Shown here: in pieces, positions 9,287 through 19,316 of the stretch
How the letters are laid out: every line of letters starts with the position of its first letter
Position numbering within the stretch: position 1 is the first letter of the stretch
Assembly: GCA_041391425.1 (NCBI GenBank)
Contig: JAWKNZ010000010.1
Span: 62,001-126,000 of the forward strand
Direction of reading: 5' to 3'
DNA length: 64,000 nt
DNA from: JAWKNZ01 sp041391425
GTDB taxonomy: Bacteria; Bdellovibrionota_B; Oligoflexia; Oligoflexales; JAWKNZ01
Translations under genes and position numbers: made by a program
Notes under the pieces: model-generated
Databases searched by the model: none
Told to the model about the DNA's origin: nothing
Seen by the model: the letters and a program-made list of their open reading frames with translations, nothing else

Positions 9287-9818
9287 CTACTTATTTTTTA
9301 TTTCTATAGGTTCTTCATTTTTACGGATACCAAATCTAGGAAAAACTGGTCCTTTTAAAGCGTGCTCTTTTTTGTACTTAGGGTTATGGGGGTTGTGGCA
9401 TGAAACACAGGCAAAGCGTGTTTTAGCACCATTCCAACTACCCACTTGTTTTCCATGTATTGCTAACTTCCAATCGCGCCCTTTACTACCATGGCATTGT
9501 ATACAAAGCTGTGAGGATTCATCGAATGTTAGGACGCGGTTGTTGAGGAGTTCTAAGAGTATTGGGCTCTTTGGAGTTATGACAAAACCAGCACTCGACG
9601 GGCTCTTCCATGTGCTTAAACTCCACCATAGAATGGGAGGCTGGAAGCTGGTGATTCCCAGTCTTCTTCTGATCCATTTCAATATTATTGTGACATGAAT
9701 CACAAGGATAATTTTGAATGTAACCCAGGCGCTTAGATACCTCCACCTGCGCAAGCGCAGGTGTGGAGATCCATAAAGCTAGGAAAAAATAGAAAATAAT
9801 GGTTTGTTTACAAATCAT
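9287..9818 (-). CDS. Periplasmic tetraheme cytochrome c, frameshifted
   Basis: A signal peptide (MICKQTIIFYFFLALWISTPALAQ) and four CXXCH heme sites are spread over two frames: CDSCH and CWFCH in the first, CIQCH and CVSCH in the second. Removing one base of the TT at 9551-9552 joins ...SKEPNTLR to LLNNRVLTFDES. The result is about 176 aa, similar in size to small electron-transfer cytochromes of the NrfB/c554/c3 kind. Position between the octaheme and ferredoxin genes suggests it shuttles electrons between them (inference). Confidence 0.82.
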
Positions 9819-9853
9819 TGAGCCTATGTCCAGTTTAATTTAGCTACACAGCA

Positions 9854-11295
9854 TTATTTGTAACGCTTTTTGAATTCCTCAGCCCTTTTTTCTCTTACTT
9901 TTTTCTCTTTTTCTGACATTTTACCAATAAACCATTTGTGATTGTCGGAAGCTAAAACCTCATCCAAGCCTTTTTGTAGCTTCTTCGCTGCATCGACTTT
10001 TTTTCCATCTTTGGAGGCTAGACCTTTTTCGATTAAATGCTCGATTTCTGGAATCAGCTTAGTGTAAAAATGCTTAGCAACCTCGTAGGTGCCGTGCCAA
10101 TGGGTATAGTCAGGAGCCATCATGGAAGCACCATGGCGTGCTCGGCGGCCTTCATGATGCCAAATCTCAAACCAAATAAAATCTATCTTATTAGAAAAGT
10201 CAACTGGCTGTAGCAGGGGTTTAGCTAAGTTCATAAGTTTGATTCCTGGGTCTGCAAATTTTTCATGGTAAAGTTCAATTAATGAATCGTATTGTTGATA
10301 AAACGCGTTGACATATGTTTGATTATGACAGTTTGTACAAACATCAACCATATTTTCCGGCGTGTTTGCCATTTTTTTTTGCACCAGGAAGTCTAATTTG
10401 GCATCAGAGACTTCAGGTCTAATCGATTTAATCGGTCTATTGTTCCAGGAAATTCTTAAACCAACATCATGGGTGATGGGCTGGTTGCTGGTCGCAGACA
10501 TATGGCAAGTGGCACATGTAGGAGCGGCATTATAGTCGGTCCCGACAACCCACTTGGAATTGTCTAGGTTCATTTTATCGATATTGGCTCTGAAGGCTAT
10601 ACCGTGTTTGGATTCATTATAGATTTCAAGTTGTGGATGGTCCGGTCCCATATGGCATTTTCCACAATTTTCGGATTTCTCGCTTGTGCTACTGAAAACT
10701 TATGACGGCTATGGCATGCAGTACAAGAACCTCGTGATCCATCTGGATTTAGCCTACCGATGCCGGTATTGGGCCAGGTGGCTGGGTCCAGCTTACCGTC
10801 TTTTAATACCTTAACTTCTGAGCCATGGCACTGCCAGCAGCCGTTAACTGCCGCTGAGGATACACCTTCTGGAAATCCAGGGGTTTTAAATCCTTGATTT
10901 CCCTCGACAACTTCTGCAAGCACGTTATCTTGTGAGCCGAGTATCTTTGCAGCCTGCGAGTGATGGCTGTTTTGAAATTCTTTTACTTCTTTACTATGAC
11001 AGCGTGAACAGTCTTTAGGAGAAACGATGACAGCGATACGTTGTTTATAGTGCATAAAAGCGTCTTTATCACCAGCATTGGCTTGATGGCATTCAAAGCA
11101 ACCTACTTTTGCACGATAGTGTTTAGAGTCTCCCCATTGTTGGTATAAAGAGTGGGATTCTTTTTGGTGGCATTTGACACATTCTTTCGATTCAGGAGAA
11201 AAATCAGCAAGATTATTCGCCCCAAACAATGAAGTTGCAGATACTGACAAAAACAGCATGTGAATAAGAAGCATCAGCAGACGACAGGCTTTCAT
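9854..11295 (-). CDS. Octaheme cytochrome of the hydroxylamine oxidoreductase (HAO) family, one frameshift
   Basis: A signal peptide (residues 1-25) and eight CXXCH motifs: CVKCH, CFECH, CSRCH, CWQCH, CTACH, CGKCH, CATCH and CTNCH. Segments such as CHSRHKFSVAQARKSENCGKC, SKHG, APTCATCHM and CTNCHNQTYVNAFY align with the HAO core, including the CTACHSRHKF heme region. The C-terminal PDYTHWHGTYE lies where HAO carries its cross-linking Tyr; whether this Tyr is the same residue needs an alignment. A deleted A at 10676-10678 (TTT on the plus strand) splits the gene after VAQAR. Corrected length is about 480 aa. It is the first gene of a minus-strand operon with tetraheme cytochrome, ferredoxin and NrfD. 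A linked quinol system is more in keeping with N-oxide or S-oxide reduction than with ammonia-type oxidation (inference). Confidence 0.88.
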
Positions 11296-11528
11296 ATTAA
11301 GCTCCCAATTAAAATGGAAAAATATTGTAATAGTTAATATATGCTATATAAACAGAACTGGTTTTGTCAATTAGGAATTCTCACGTATCCCTTTCTATTA
11401 AATCACGAATTCGGGCAAGTACCTTTTTGATATTTAAGGACTAATTTATTTCTTCTAAGGTTGTTTATCTTTTTGCCGTTCTGTTAAGCCTGATGGTTCT
11501 CTCACTTAGATAATTACTAAAGATAAAC

Positions 11529-11684
11529 CCGGGATCTGAAATTTTTTGAAAAACTGCAGTATTTTCACCGGATTCGAAGTTCGCTCAGGTGCTAGGAGGT
11601 GGGAAACCGCAGTGTACATGTTGGTACATGAGGATTTCCTGACGACGAAGCAACGCCGCAACCGGCTAGAAATTCGGATCCGGG
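11529..11684 (+). mobile_element. MITE-like element, full copy 1, with 6-bp target duplication
   Basis: A 156-bp non-coding element beginning CCGGGATCTGAAATTT and ending AAATTCGGATCCGGG, so its ends form an imperfect terminal inverted repeat. It is flanked directly by ATAAAC on both sides (11523-11528 and 11685-11690). An internal TGTACATGTTGGTACAT palindrome and a GAGGATTTCCTGACGACGAA block are shared with the copies at 18992, 20273 and 23079. No transposase is encoded. Confidence 0.85.
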
Positions 11685-11724
11685 ATAAACATTGTAAAAC
11701 AACATGCCATAGGGGGAGGAATTT

Positions 11725-13321
11725 ATGGCAAGATCATTTTATAAATATTCAAAATGGCAACTTAGCTTGAGTCTTTTGGCTACATTAGTACTTTCATGTT
11801 CATCGAAAGATAAGGGCGATTCTGATGATGATGCTTCTTCTGCTGCTGGTGCAGGTGGGAGTAGTGGTAGCAGCGACGCTGTCGTTGTAACCGGGAGTTT
11901 GTCTTTGGGGGCGAGCTTAACATCTGAATGTACTCCTGACAAAGTAGTAGCTTATTCTGTCGTAAGCGGCAGGGTAGAGCGTAGTGAAACCAGTGAGTTT
12001 AGCATCGAAGAAGACGGTGGATTTACAGCAAGCATTGCAAAAGGCAACCCAACGATCGATGCCATTAAAAATTCTCAGAATGCCGATGGAACCTATGATC
12101 GTACCAAGCTTTCTGAAGCCTTAGGAGAAGAGGTAGACGATAGTGTGACTGATGCAGAAATATCGAGTTATTTGGAAGAGATGGAATCTGCCATTGAAAA
12201 AGGTGGGCTTGCAACTGTGTTTGTGAGCATGTGTTCTTCTGCTTCTGAGGATAAAGTTGCGGAAGCAGAGTCTTTCAAATTTATCGGTTTAGACGTTAAC
12301 GGTGCACCTTTGAATGGTATACCGGTTGCTAAAGCGAGCTCTTCTAGTATTGATTTAGGAGATATCAGTGGCAGTGGCGATCAAGCTAAATCAACCCTGC
12401 AAGGTGTTGATGGAATGTTTGATGGTTTAAGCTCTGATAACCTTGCAGATATGGCAGTTACTAGTAACGCACTTAAGATCTTAAAGAATACCCATATGAA
12501 CTATAATGCTTCAGGGCGTAGTGTTGATATCACTCCATTTTATCTATGGATGTCAGCATACCCAAGTGCAGGAAGTTATACAGATCCGGCGTCTTATAGC
12601 TATGGAAGCACGGGCATGGTATATCGGCATTGATAATGCCGAATTTAAGTTTTCAGATATTTGTACCGCAGGAAAAACTGCCATCACCTTAGCACCTCCA
12701 GCTGATATTATTACAGAGAATTACGGAACCATAAATGCAAATAATCCTTTCAATAATAGTGGGTTAGGCGAGATATCCCGGAGTCTACGAAGCAATTGCG
12801 GTGGTACGGATACCGGCTTTTATGGAGCAGGTAGTGATGATTCTTCTAGCTTGATGATTAACTGGAGTATTAAAGGTACTGACCCTCTACCGGAAGGAAT
12901 ATGGGCCATGAAGGCAGATGGTGAAACTATTGCCAACTTCGAGCTTGCTTCCAGCTCACCAATTGATGCCGATGGCAATCCGACAGTATTTATTCCAGCT
13001 GTAAAATTAACCACAGATGCCTCTGATAAGGTAACAAAAATAGAAGTCAAGCTTTATAGATACTCTTCTGGCCAGTATGTTGAGCTAACAGATACAACAG
13101 CGTTTAGACAAAGCGTTAGCGGCTTTAATGCCGAGCTAGTGAGCCGCTCTGGAAATAGCCAAACCGATGAAAGGGCCTCTATCCTGGATCAGGTTGATGG
13201 TAATGTTTTTTATGCTCAGGCTAGCGACTTTGAGAATTCTTATACCAAAGACGACAATCTATCTGTGGCAATTTATTATGAGATGTTCGGCGGCTCTTAT
13301 AGAGTTGAGCTGAGGCCATAA
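11725..13321 (+). CDS. Lipoprotein of unknown function, one frameshift
   Basis: A GGGGGAGG ribosome site precedes the ATG at 11725. A signal peptide ends in a lipobox (ATLVLSCSS), followed by an acidic/Gly-Ser linker (SDDDASSAAGAGGSSGSS). The first frame ends at 12633, but coding sense continues in the next frame (AWYIGIDNAEFKFSDICTAGK) to 13321. One extra G in the GGG at 12612-12614 accounts for the shift. The corrected protein is about 530 aa. I recognise no domain. The second part has beta-rich stretches and few Cys. A terminator at 13363 ends the transcript. Confidence 0.65.
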
Positions 13322-13362
13322 GAAAGCCTCTTAAATATCCATAATACTAAATATAAAGTATT

Positions 13363-13398
13363 AAAGCCCTCAATATGTATCATAATGAGGGCTTTTTT
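13363..13398 (+). terminator. Rho-independent terminator
   Basis: Stem AAAGCCCTCA / TGAGGGCTTT with a 13-nt loop and a T-run, 41 bp after the lipoprotein stop. Confidence 0.85.
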
Positions 13399-13671
13399 AC
13401 GACTTGAGGAAAAAATTAATGGTTAACTGTTCTAATAGGGGTTGTTGTGAAGCTGCCAACAAATTGTTTACAGATAAATCTATGATCAGATGACATGATA
13501 TTTATCCTATATGAATTTACAGCACGTTATCGCTTGATTAAAAATGATGACACTCGAGGGGATTAAGTCTTCACACAATATTCAGGCCTCAGCCAACAAT
13601 TGGTATATTCCATGCAGGAGTTAGTCCGTTACTTTATGGAGCCTTAACAATAGTTAATAGGAGAAATTATT

Positions 13672-14061
13672 ATGCGAGCTAGAGAAATAATGTCAAAAAA
13701 TCCGGTAACAATTAAACCAGAAGCAACATTGAGAGAAGCGGCTGAACAAATGTCAAAGCACAACGTTGGTGCCTTACCCGTTTATGATGGTAAGAGCCTT
13801 AGAGGAATTGTAACTGACCGAGATTTGACAATAAGAGGCATAGCGAGGGGCACTACATTTGATGCTAAAATAAGCACAGTTATGACAGAAAAGTGCGTGA
13901 CCTGTAGCGAGGATGAAGATTTAAATGAAGCAGTTAATTTGATGGAAAAAAATGCTGTTAGAAGGCTTGTTGTTATGAGCACAAAAGAAAAGGAAAAGCC
14001 TATTGGAATTTTTAGTTTAGATGACATCGGTAGGAAAAGTCATGATGCAAATAGCTTTTAG
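13672..14061 (+). CDS. CBS-pair protein, 129 aa
   Basis: Two tandem CBS motifs fill the protein: MRAREIMSKNPVTIKPEATLREAAEQM...GIVTDRDL, then VMTEKCVTCSEDEDLNEAVNLM...PIGIFSLDDI. Such stand-alone Bateman modules bind adenine nucleotides or SAM and regulate partner proteins. An AGGAG-type site (TAATAGGAGAAATT) sits 8 bases before the ATG. A second, diverged CBS-pair gene follows 180 bp downstream, suggesting paired sensors, possibly stress-induced like other small CBS proteins (inference). Confidence 0.9.
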   Translation: MRAREIMSKNPVTIKPEATLREAAEQMSKHNVGALPVYDGKSLRGIVTDRDLTIRGIARGTTFDAKISTVMTEKCVTCSEDEDLNEAVNLMEKNAVRRLVVMSTKEKEKPIGIFSLDDIGRKSHDANSF

Positions 14062-14115
14062 GCAAGGCTTTTATGCAGTTAAACAAAACTCCACGCAGGA
14101 TTGTATCTTAGAGCT

Positions 14116-14141
14116 TGCCGCTTCAATCATTTGGAGCGGCA
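14116..14141. terminator. Hairpin between the two CBS genes
   Basis: TGCCGCTTCAA / TTGGAGCGGCA stem of 11 bp (one G-T pair) with a TCAT loop. It is followed only by an ATTTAAATTT tract, so it may be a weak terminator or an mRNA-stability hairpin. Confidence 0.5.
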
Positions 14142-14244
14142 GCATTTAAATTTAAAAAAGCTATGATCAAAGAGGGCGAATCAGTCGGCTTTATATGACA
14201 ATTGGCGTAATGGCTGCATGCAATCTTTATAGGGGAGATGCATC

Positions 14245-14730
14245 ATGGCAAATGTAAAAGACATCTTAAATAATAAAATACGCCGGCAAGTATTTACTAT
14301 ATCGCCAGATCAATCGGTATTTAGAGCAATTAATATCATGGCCGAAAATGAAATTGGTGCATTGATGGTGATAGGGGAGGGTGTTCTCCAAGGTGTTATT
14401 ACAGAAAGAGATTATGCCAGAAAAATAATTTTAGAAGGACGCTCATCGAAGCACACTAAAGTAAAAACTATTATGCAGAGAAATATCCGCTGCGTTACCC
14501 CCAATACCAAGGTAGATCATTGCCGTGCACTTATGACAGATGAGTTTTTAAGGTATTTGCCTGTAATTGACAATGACAAATTAATTGGAATTGTATCACT
14601 TGGCGATATAGTGGCTTTTATGATTGAAGAAAGAGATTTTATCATCGATCAGCTTACAAACTATATAACAGGATCTCGAAATCATATTAGATTCGAAGAT
14701 AACACACCATCAACATTTAAAAGAATATAA
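14245..14730 (+). CDS. CBS-pair protein, 161 aa
   Basis: A two-CBS-motif protein: VFTISPDQSVFRAINIMAENEIGALMVI...GVITERDYARKII, then IMQRNIRCVTPNTKVDHCRALM...LIGIVSLGDIVAFM. A C-terminal helix (EERDFIIDQLTNYITGS) is typical of the YrpB/CBS group that associates with IMP dehydrogenase-like partners. A GGGGAG ribosome site lies 9 bases before the ATG. It shares architecture but low identity with the CBS gene at 13672-14061, so the pair is unlikely to be a recent duplication. Confidence 0.9.
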   Translation: MANVKDILNNKIRRQVFTISPDQSVFRAINIMAENEIGALMVIGEGVLQGVITERDYARKIILEGRSSKHTKVKTIMQRNIRCVTPNTKVDHCRALMTDEFLRYLPVIDNDKLIGIVSLGDIVAFMIEERDFIIDQLTNYITGSRNHIRFEDNTPSTFKRI

Positions 14731-15056
14731 AATTGGCTATTGAGGGTTCATCCTGAACCAAAAGTAGCAAAAAAATACGCCTAAGAAGTTCAAAATAATT
14801 CTCAATAATTAATAAGTGGTAAGTATAAATCTAAGCGGGATCTGAAATTTTTTGAAAAACTATAGTATTTTCAATGGATTCGGGTGTAGAGGTTAACTTA
14901 AAATAAAAGCTTTTTTCTGGCCGGCCAAACCTTGTGATTTGTTCAAGGTATGTTTACAATTCACGCATTCAAGGCCAACTAGAGGGCTTTTAATATAACC
15001 AACTTAAATTATAGAAAAATCTAGAAACAAATGGAATTTGAAAGAAAGGAAAGTTT
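14731..15056. other. Intergenic region with a MITE fragment
   Basis: Contains the element left-end fragment at 14835-14884 and AT-rich sequence leading to the secreted-protein gene, which has an AAAGGAAAG ribosome site. I see no other gene. Confidence 0.5.
14835..14884 (+). mobile_element. MITE-like element, truncated copy 2
   Basis: GCGGGATCTGAAATTTTTTG and the next 30 bases match the left end of the element at 11529. It then ends abruptly in GGATTCGGG, so most of the interior and the right end are missing. Confidence 0.75.
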
Positions 15057-15548
15057 ATGAAAAGATTGATCAAATTTATTATGCCTCTTAGTTTAATCTC
15101 TATGCAAGCGTTTTCGCAAGCTAATTCTCCAATTTTAATCAAAGCAAATAATACTGGTTTTGTTCATCCTGACTGGGCACAAGCAGAACGTTGTGAAGTG
15201 TATTCCGATAAAGTTGTCATTACTTCTTACTTTGGCCAAGGAGAGAACTCATTTGTGGTTACGGAAGAAAAATCAATCTCAGTAGATGAAGGGAATATTG
15301 CTAATATTATCATAAAGGCAGCTAATTCTGATCTTATCGAAAGCGAAAACAACTTATGCGATGCGCCTTCTACTGCAATAATGGCATATTTAAACACACA
15401 AGATGGAAATAGTGTAAAAAGAGTTACGTTGTTTTCTACTGGAGGTTGTGGTGTTCCCGTAAAGATCGAAACGGACCTTTTGCTATGCAACTTAAAACTT
15501 TTATCAGCCGCTATTGCCCTAAAACCCATGACTATAATCGCTAGTTAA
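15057..15548 (+). CDS. Secreted protein of unknown function, 163 aa
   Basis: The signal peptide MKRLIKFIMPLSLISMQAFSQA is followed by a compact exported domain with four cysteines (ERCEVY, NNLCDAPS, GGCGVPV, LLLCNLK), probably two disulfides. No family recognised. A terminator follows immediately, so it is monocistronic. Confidence 0.65.
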   Translation: MKRLIKFIMPLSLISMQAFSQANSPILIKANNTGFVHPDWAQAERCEVYSDKVVITSYFGQGENSFVVTEEKSISVDEGNIANIIIKAANSDLIESENNLCDAPSTAIMAYLNTQDGNSVKRVTLFSTGGCGVPVKIETDLLLCNLKLLSAAIALKPMTIIAS

Positions 15549-15568
15549 AGGTATTGAAGAAAGTTCTA

Positions 15569-15605
15569 AAAAAGGCTGAGTTTTATAGAAATCTCGGCCT
15601 TTTTC
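15569..15605 (+). terminator. Rho-independent terminator (possibly bidirectional)
   Basis: Stem AAAAGGCTGAG / CTCGGCCTTTT with one G-T pair and T/A-rich ends. It lies between the secreted-protein gene and the convergent thrS. Confidence 0.8.
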
Positions 15606-15655
15606 TATCAGGGAGGGTTTCCTATATTTGCAACAGGCCTATGGTAGTGCTAAGT

Positions 15656-17596
15656 TTATCGCAATGTAGTAATCCCTAATTGGAGTTTTCTATCTGAAAC
15701 TTCTAGTGAAATTTGCTTTGCAAATTCTTCTAAGCTAAGACCTTGGATATTTTCTCCTGATGGTAAACGGACCGATACAGTCTTGCTATCCATTTCTTTA
15801 TCACCAATGATAAGAATATAAGGAATCCTTTGCAACTGAGCCTCGCGAATTTTAAACCCTAGTTTTTCAACTCTGCTATCGAGGTTGCTTCGAATTTGTT
15901 CTGCCTGTAGGCGTTTATAGATAGATTGGCAAAAGTCCTTTTGGGAATCTGATATACTGATAATACGCACCTGCTCTGGCGAGAGCCAAGTGGGCAAACG
16001 GCCTGCACAATGTTCTAAATAAACCCCCAGAAAACGCTCAATGGAACCCAAGATAGCGCGGTGCAGCATAACGGGTCTATGGGTGCTGTTGTCGGCTCCT
16101 ACATATTTAAGATCAAAGTTTTCTGGCAAATTGAAATCGCATTGTAAGGTACCGAGCTGCCATGGGCGTTTTAAAGCATCGACAAACATGATATCCAGTT
16201 TTGGGCCGTAGAAAGCTCCGTCACCGGGGTTAATGGTGTAGGAAAGTCCAAGTCTTTTAAGAGCTTCTTCTAGAGATTGCTCGGCTTTATCCCAAACAGC
16301 ATCATCTCCCATTCTTTTTTCTGGCCTGGTTGATAGATAAATTTTGTATTCAGACATACCGAGCTTTAAGTACACTTCATCAAGGAATTCCATGAAGGTT
16401 TTAATTTCGTCTTGCATCTGATCGAGGGTGCAAAAAATATGAGCGTCGTCTTGGCAAAACGTGCGGACGCGTGTTAATCCATGCATAGCACCACTACGTT
16501 CATAGCGGTGTAGGCGTCCAAAATCGGCAATACGCCAAGGAAGGTCGCGGTAAGATTTACGTTCAAAGCCATACAGCATGCAATGCCCTGGACAGTTCAT
16601 GGGTTTGGCCGAATATTCTCTGTGATCGGTTTCCATGAAATACATATTCTCACGGTAATTTTGATAGTGCCCCGATTTATGATAGAGGTCGACATCAAAA
16701 ATCATTGGTGTGATAACTTCTTGATAACCATACTTTAGGTACATAGATCGCATGAAGTTTTGCAGTTCCCGGTAGATGATCGTGCCTTTACCAGTAAAAA
16801 AAGGTGCACCCGGAGAAATTGCGTCAAAGTGGAAAAGTCCAAGCTCTTTTCCTAATTTACGGTGGTCACGTTTTTTGGCCTCTTCAAGGCGCTCAAGATG
16901 TTCTTTTAATAATTTTTTGTCGGCAAAGGCAGTACCATAGACTCTTGTTAGCTGTGGGTTATTCTCATCACCACGCCAGTAGGCTCCAGCTAGGGATAGT
17001 ACTTTAACTGCTTTAACCTGACCAGTGGACTGTACGTGCGGTCCAGAGCACAGGTCAAACCAATCTCCTTGCTGGTATATTGATACTTCGTCGAGGTTGA
17101 GAGATTCTATATGCTCAGCCTTAAAGCGTTCTCCCATTTTACTAAAAGTCTGTAGTGCTTTGTCATGAGACCATTGCATTTGAGTTAGAGGAAGATTTCT
17201 CTTTATGATTTCTTTCATCTTTGCTTCAATCTTTTCCAGATCCTCGGCTTCAAATGGCTTAGGGGTATCAAAGTCGTAGAAAAAACCGTCCTCGGTTGCT
17301 GGCCCAAAAGTTATCTTTACTTCCGGCCATAATTCTTGGACGGCTTGTGCCATAATATGTGCTGCGGAATGGCGGATCACCTCGTTGGCTTCTTCGTCTT
17401 TTGTGGTTATGATTCTAAGTGAGGTTCCATCTTCGAGTTTGGTTCTGAGATCGACAATTTGTTTGTTGCCATTAAGTTGAGCGCCAAGTGTCGCTTGAGC
17501 TAAACGTTCACCAATAGATGCAGCAACTTCCAGTACTGTCGGGTTGTGGTCAAAATCTTTACGGCTACCATCTGGAAGATTGATTGATATGCTCAC
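15656..17596 (-). CDS. thrS: Threonyl-tRNA synthetase
   Basis: Full-length (646 aa) and intact, attaching Thr to tRNA-Thr in the cytoplasm. The TGS domain is at residues 1-62 (ISINLPDGSRKDFDHNPTVLEVA). The editing domain has HSAAHIMAQAV and YDFDTPKPFEAEDL. The catalytic core has the zinc ligand Cys in MNCPGHCMLY, motif 2 in RYERSGAMHGLTRVRTF, DDAHIF, and the C-terminal zinc His in MLHRAILGSIERF. The anticodon-binding domain ends the protein (QVRIISISDSQKDFC...). No obvious T-box or operator stem is visible in the 200 bp upstream. Confidence 0.97.
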   Translation of the reverse strand: MSISINLPDGSRKDFDHNPTVLEVAASIGERLAQATLGAQLNGNKQIVDLRTKLEDGTSLRIITTKDEEANEVIRHSAAHIMAQAVQELWPEVKITFGPATEDGFFYDFDTPKPFEAEDLEKIEAKMKEIIKRNLPLTQMQWSHDKALQTFSKMGERFKAEHIESLNLDEVSIYQQGDWFDLCSGPHVQSTGQVKAVKVLSLAGAYWRGDENNPQLTRVYGTAFADKKLLKEHLERLEEAKKRDHRKLGKELGLFHFDAISPGAPFFTGKGTIIYRELQNFMRSMYLKYGYQEVITPMIFDVDLYHKSGHYQNYRENMYFMETDHREYSAKPMNCPGHCMLYGFERKSYRDLPWRIADFGRLHRYERSGAMHGLTRVRTFCQDDAHIFCTLDQMQDEIKTFMEFLDEVYLKLGMSEYKIYLSTRPEKRMGDDAVWDKAEQSLEEALKRLGLSYTINPGDGAFYGPKLDIMFVDALKRPWQLGTLQCDFNLPENFDLKYVGADNSTHRPVMLHRAILGSIERFLGVYLEHCAGRLPTWLSPEQVRIISISDSQKDFCQSIYKRLQAEQIRSNLDSRVEKLGFKIREAQLQRIPYILIIGDKEMDSKTVSVRLPSGENIQGLSLEEFAKQISLEVSDRKLQLGITTLR

Positions 17597-17819
17597 TTTT
17601 AATCACCTTATAAAAACAATAAAAACAATATGCTATCATAGCTAACTTGGAGGTAAAGGTACAGTCGTTACAACAGTATGCAGGTGCAATTTAAAGATAT
17701 TCAATTGATTCAACAACATTTTATTTTCACAATTATCGTGTAAATGTCCATATTGAGGTCCGGGCATTGGCATAGTTCAAACACTCAGAGTAGTGATGAA
17801 AATTAATAAGGGGATTTCC

Positions 17820-18980
17820 ATGCAGCAAACAAAGATAAAAGCTATTTTTCTAATAATTGGAGCTTTGCTTCAAATGGTAGCACCGGATGCTTTCGCTTGG
17901 GGGGAGCGCGGGCATAGGATTGTCACAAGGGTTGCTGTTCATTTACTAGCTGAAAAATCAAATAATGACAAAAGCTTAGTGATCCCATTTCAAGCTAAAG
18001 AGTATATGCTGGCACACCTATCTAATATACCTGACATTTACTGGCGTAGTTTGCCTAAAAAAATGACAGAATTAGGCAACCCGACGCACTTTATTGATTT
18101 TGAAATTGCGACAAAAAAGCCTGGATTTAGCACTGTGGATCTATCTCCAGTTATTTTCTATCAAAACGCTCTTTCTGGTTGCTTAGTGAGCTCTACATTA
18201 CAGGACTGCCCAGAGGTTAAAAAATTAAAGAGCCAAGGCATGCCTAAGGCTATCGGTTCAGCGCCGTGGAGAGCATTCCAGTTTTGGAGAGAAATGAAAC
18301 GAGAGTTTAGCAGTTTAATTTTGAAGACAAAGAAGCTAGGAAATAGGAAGAAAGTAGAGAAAGCTGCAGGCCTTGAAATAGAAAATTTCGTAAACAAGGC
18401 ACTTCTTAATGCTGGGCTTATGAGTCATTTTGTTGGTGATTTAGGCAACCCTATGCATACCACAGTCGATTATGATGGAAAAAATGTTGGCCAACCTGGT
18501 TTGCATCGTTATTTCGAAACCGATATTGTAAATGCATATTCTATGAGCTTGATGCTAGAAGTTTATGATGATGCTCGAAAGAATCGTCCTGCGCAAAGTA
18601 TTTTTAGAAGCATTCCTAAAAAACAAGCAAAAGTTGAGGATAGTGCAGCTCTGAATATGATTTTAGCCCTTGCTTTTAACTCCTTTTCAAGAAACGAGTA
18701 TCTTCTGTCATTAGATAGAAGGTATGCTATGAGCGACTTTCAAAAGTTAGATGAAAAAACCAATGGCCGGAATTTTTCGAAAGTAAAGCGCCACCCTCCT
18801 GAGCAAGTAAAAGATAAATTTAAACCATTTGCATTAGAACGTTTGGCTGCCGCCGCTGATGTGCTTTCTGAGCTTTGGTTGCTTGCGTGGAAGGAAGCGG
18901 GTAAACCGGATTTACAGGAATATCAAAGCTATGTTTATGAGCTGAAACCAGATTTTATACCGCCGAATTACTTACCATAA
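17820..18980 (+). CDS. Secreted S1/P1-type zinc nuclease
   Basis: The start at 17820 is chosen over the GTG at 17793 because AAGGGGA precedes it by 6 bases. The signal peptide ends FA, leaving Trp as residue 1 of the mature enzyme (WGERGHRIVTRVA), as in S1/P1 nucleases where the N-terminal Trp and a nearby His bind zinc. Other ligand regions are SNIPDIYWR, NPTHFIDFE, SHFVGDLGNPMHTTVDYDG and GLHRYFETDIV. The enzyme should degrade single-stranded DNA/RNA outside the cytoplasm, for nutrient scavenging or prey nucleic-acid breakdown. The length (about 386 aa) is longer than the fungal enzymes. Confidence 0.88.
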   Translation: MQQTKIKAIFLIIGALLQMVAPDAFAWGERGHRIVTRVAVHLLAEKSNNDKSLVIPFQAKEYMLAHLSNIPDIYWRSLPKKMTELGNPTHFIDFEIATKKPGFSTVDLSPVIFYQNALSGCLVSSTLQDCPEVKKLKSQGMPKAIGSAPWRAFQFWREMKREFSSLILKTKKLGNRKKVEKAAGLEIENFVNKALLNAGLMSHFVGDLGNPMHTTVDYDGKNVGQPGLHRYFETDIVNAYSMSLMLEVYDDARKNRPAQSIFRSIPKKQAKVEDSAALNMILALAFNSFSRNEYLLSLDRRYAMSDFQKLDEKTNGRNFSKVKRHPPEQVKDKFKPFALERLAAAADVLSELWLLAWKEAGKPDLQEYQSYVYELKPDFIPPNYLP

Positions 18981-18991
18981 CCAATAATAAA

Positions 18992-19218
18992 GCCGAGATC
19001 TAAAATTTTTTGAAAAACTGTAGTATTTTCAATAACATGAGGATTTCCTGACGACGAAGCAACGACGCAACCGGCTAGAAATTCGGAATTTTCAACGGAT
19101 TCGAAGTTCGGCCGGGTACTAGGCGCGAGGAGGAGGGAAACCGCAGTGTACATGTTGGTACATGAGGATTTCCTGACGACGAAGCAACGACGCAACCGGC
19201 TAGAAATTCGGATCCGGG
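18992..19218 (+). mobile_element. MITE-like element, composite copy 3 (two fused units)
   Basis: It begins with a diverged left end (CCGAGATCTAAAATTTTTTG) and jumps to the GAGGATTTCCTGACGACGAA block and CTAGAAATTCGG. It then enters a second unit at the GGATTCGAAGTTCGGCCGGG block that runs to the right end CGGATCCGGG. No target duplication is visible, consistent with recombination between copies. Confidence 0.8.
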
Positions 19219-19316
19219 TTAGATACTTGCTGATAACTTTTTTTTGTAGGCTTGAACTTGCTTCGTAGTGAAGCGAGAAGCGATAGTTTTAAAAAGTAGT
19301 CTTAGGGGGAATAACT

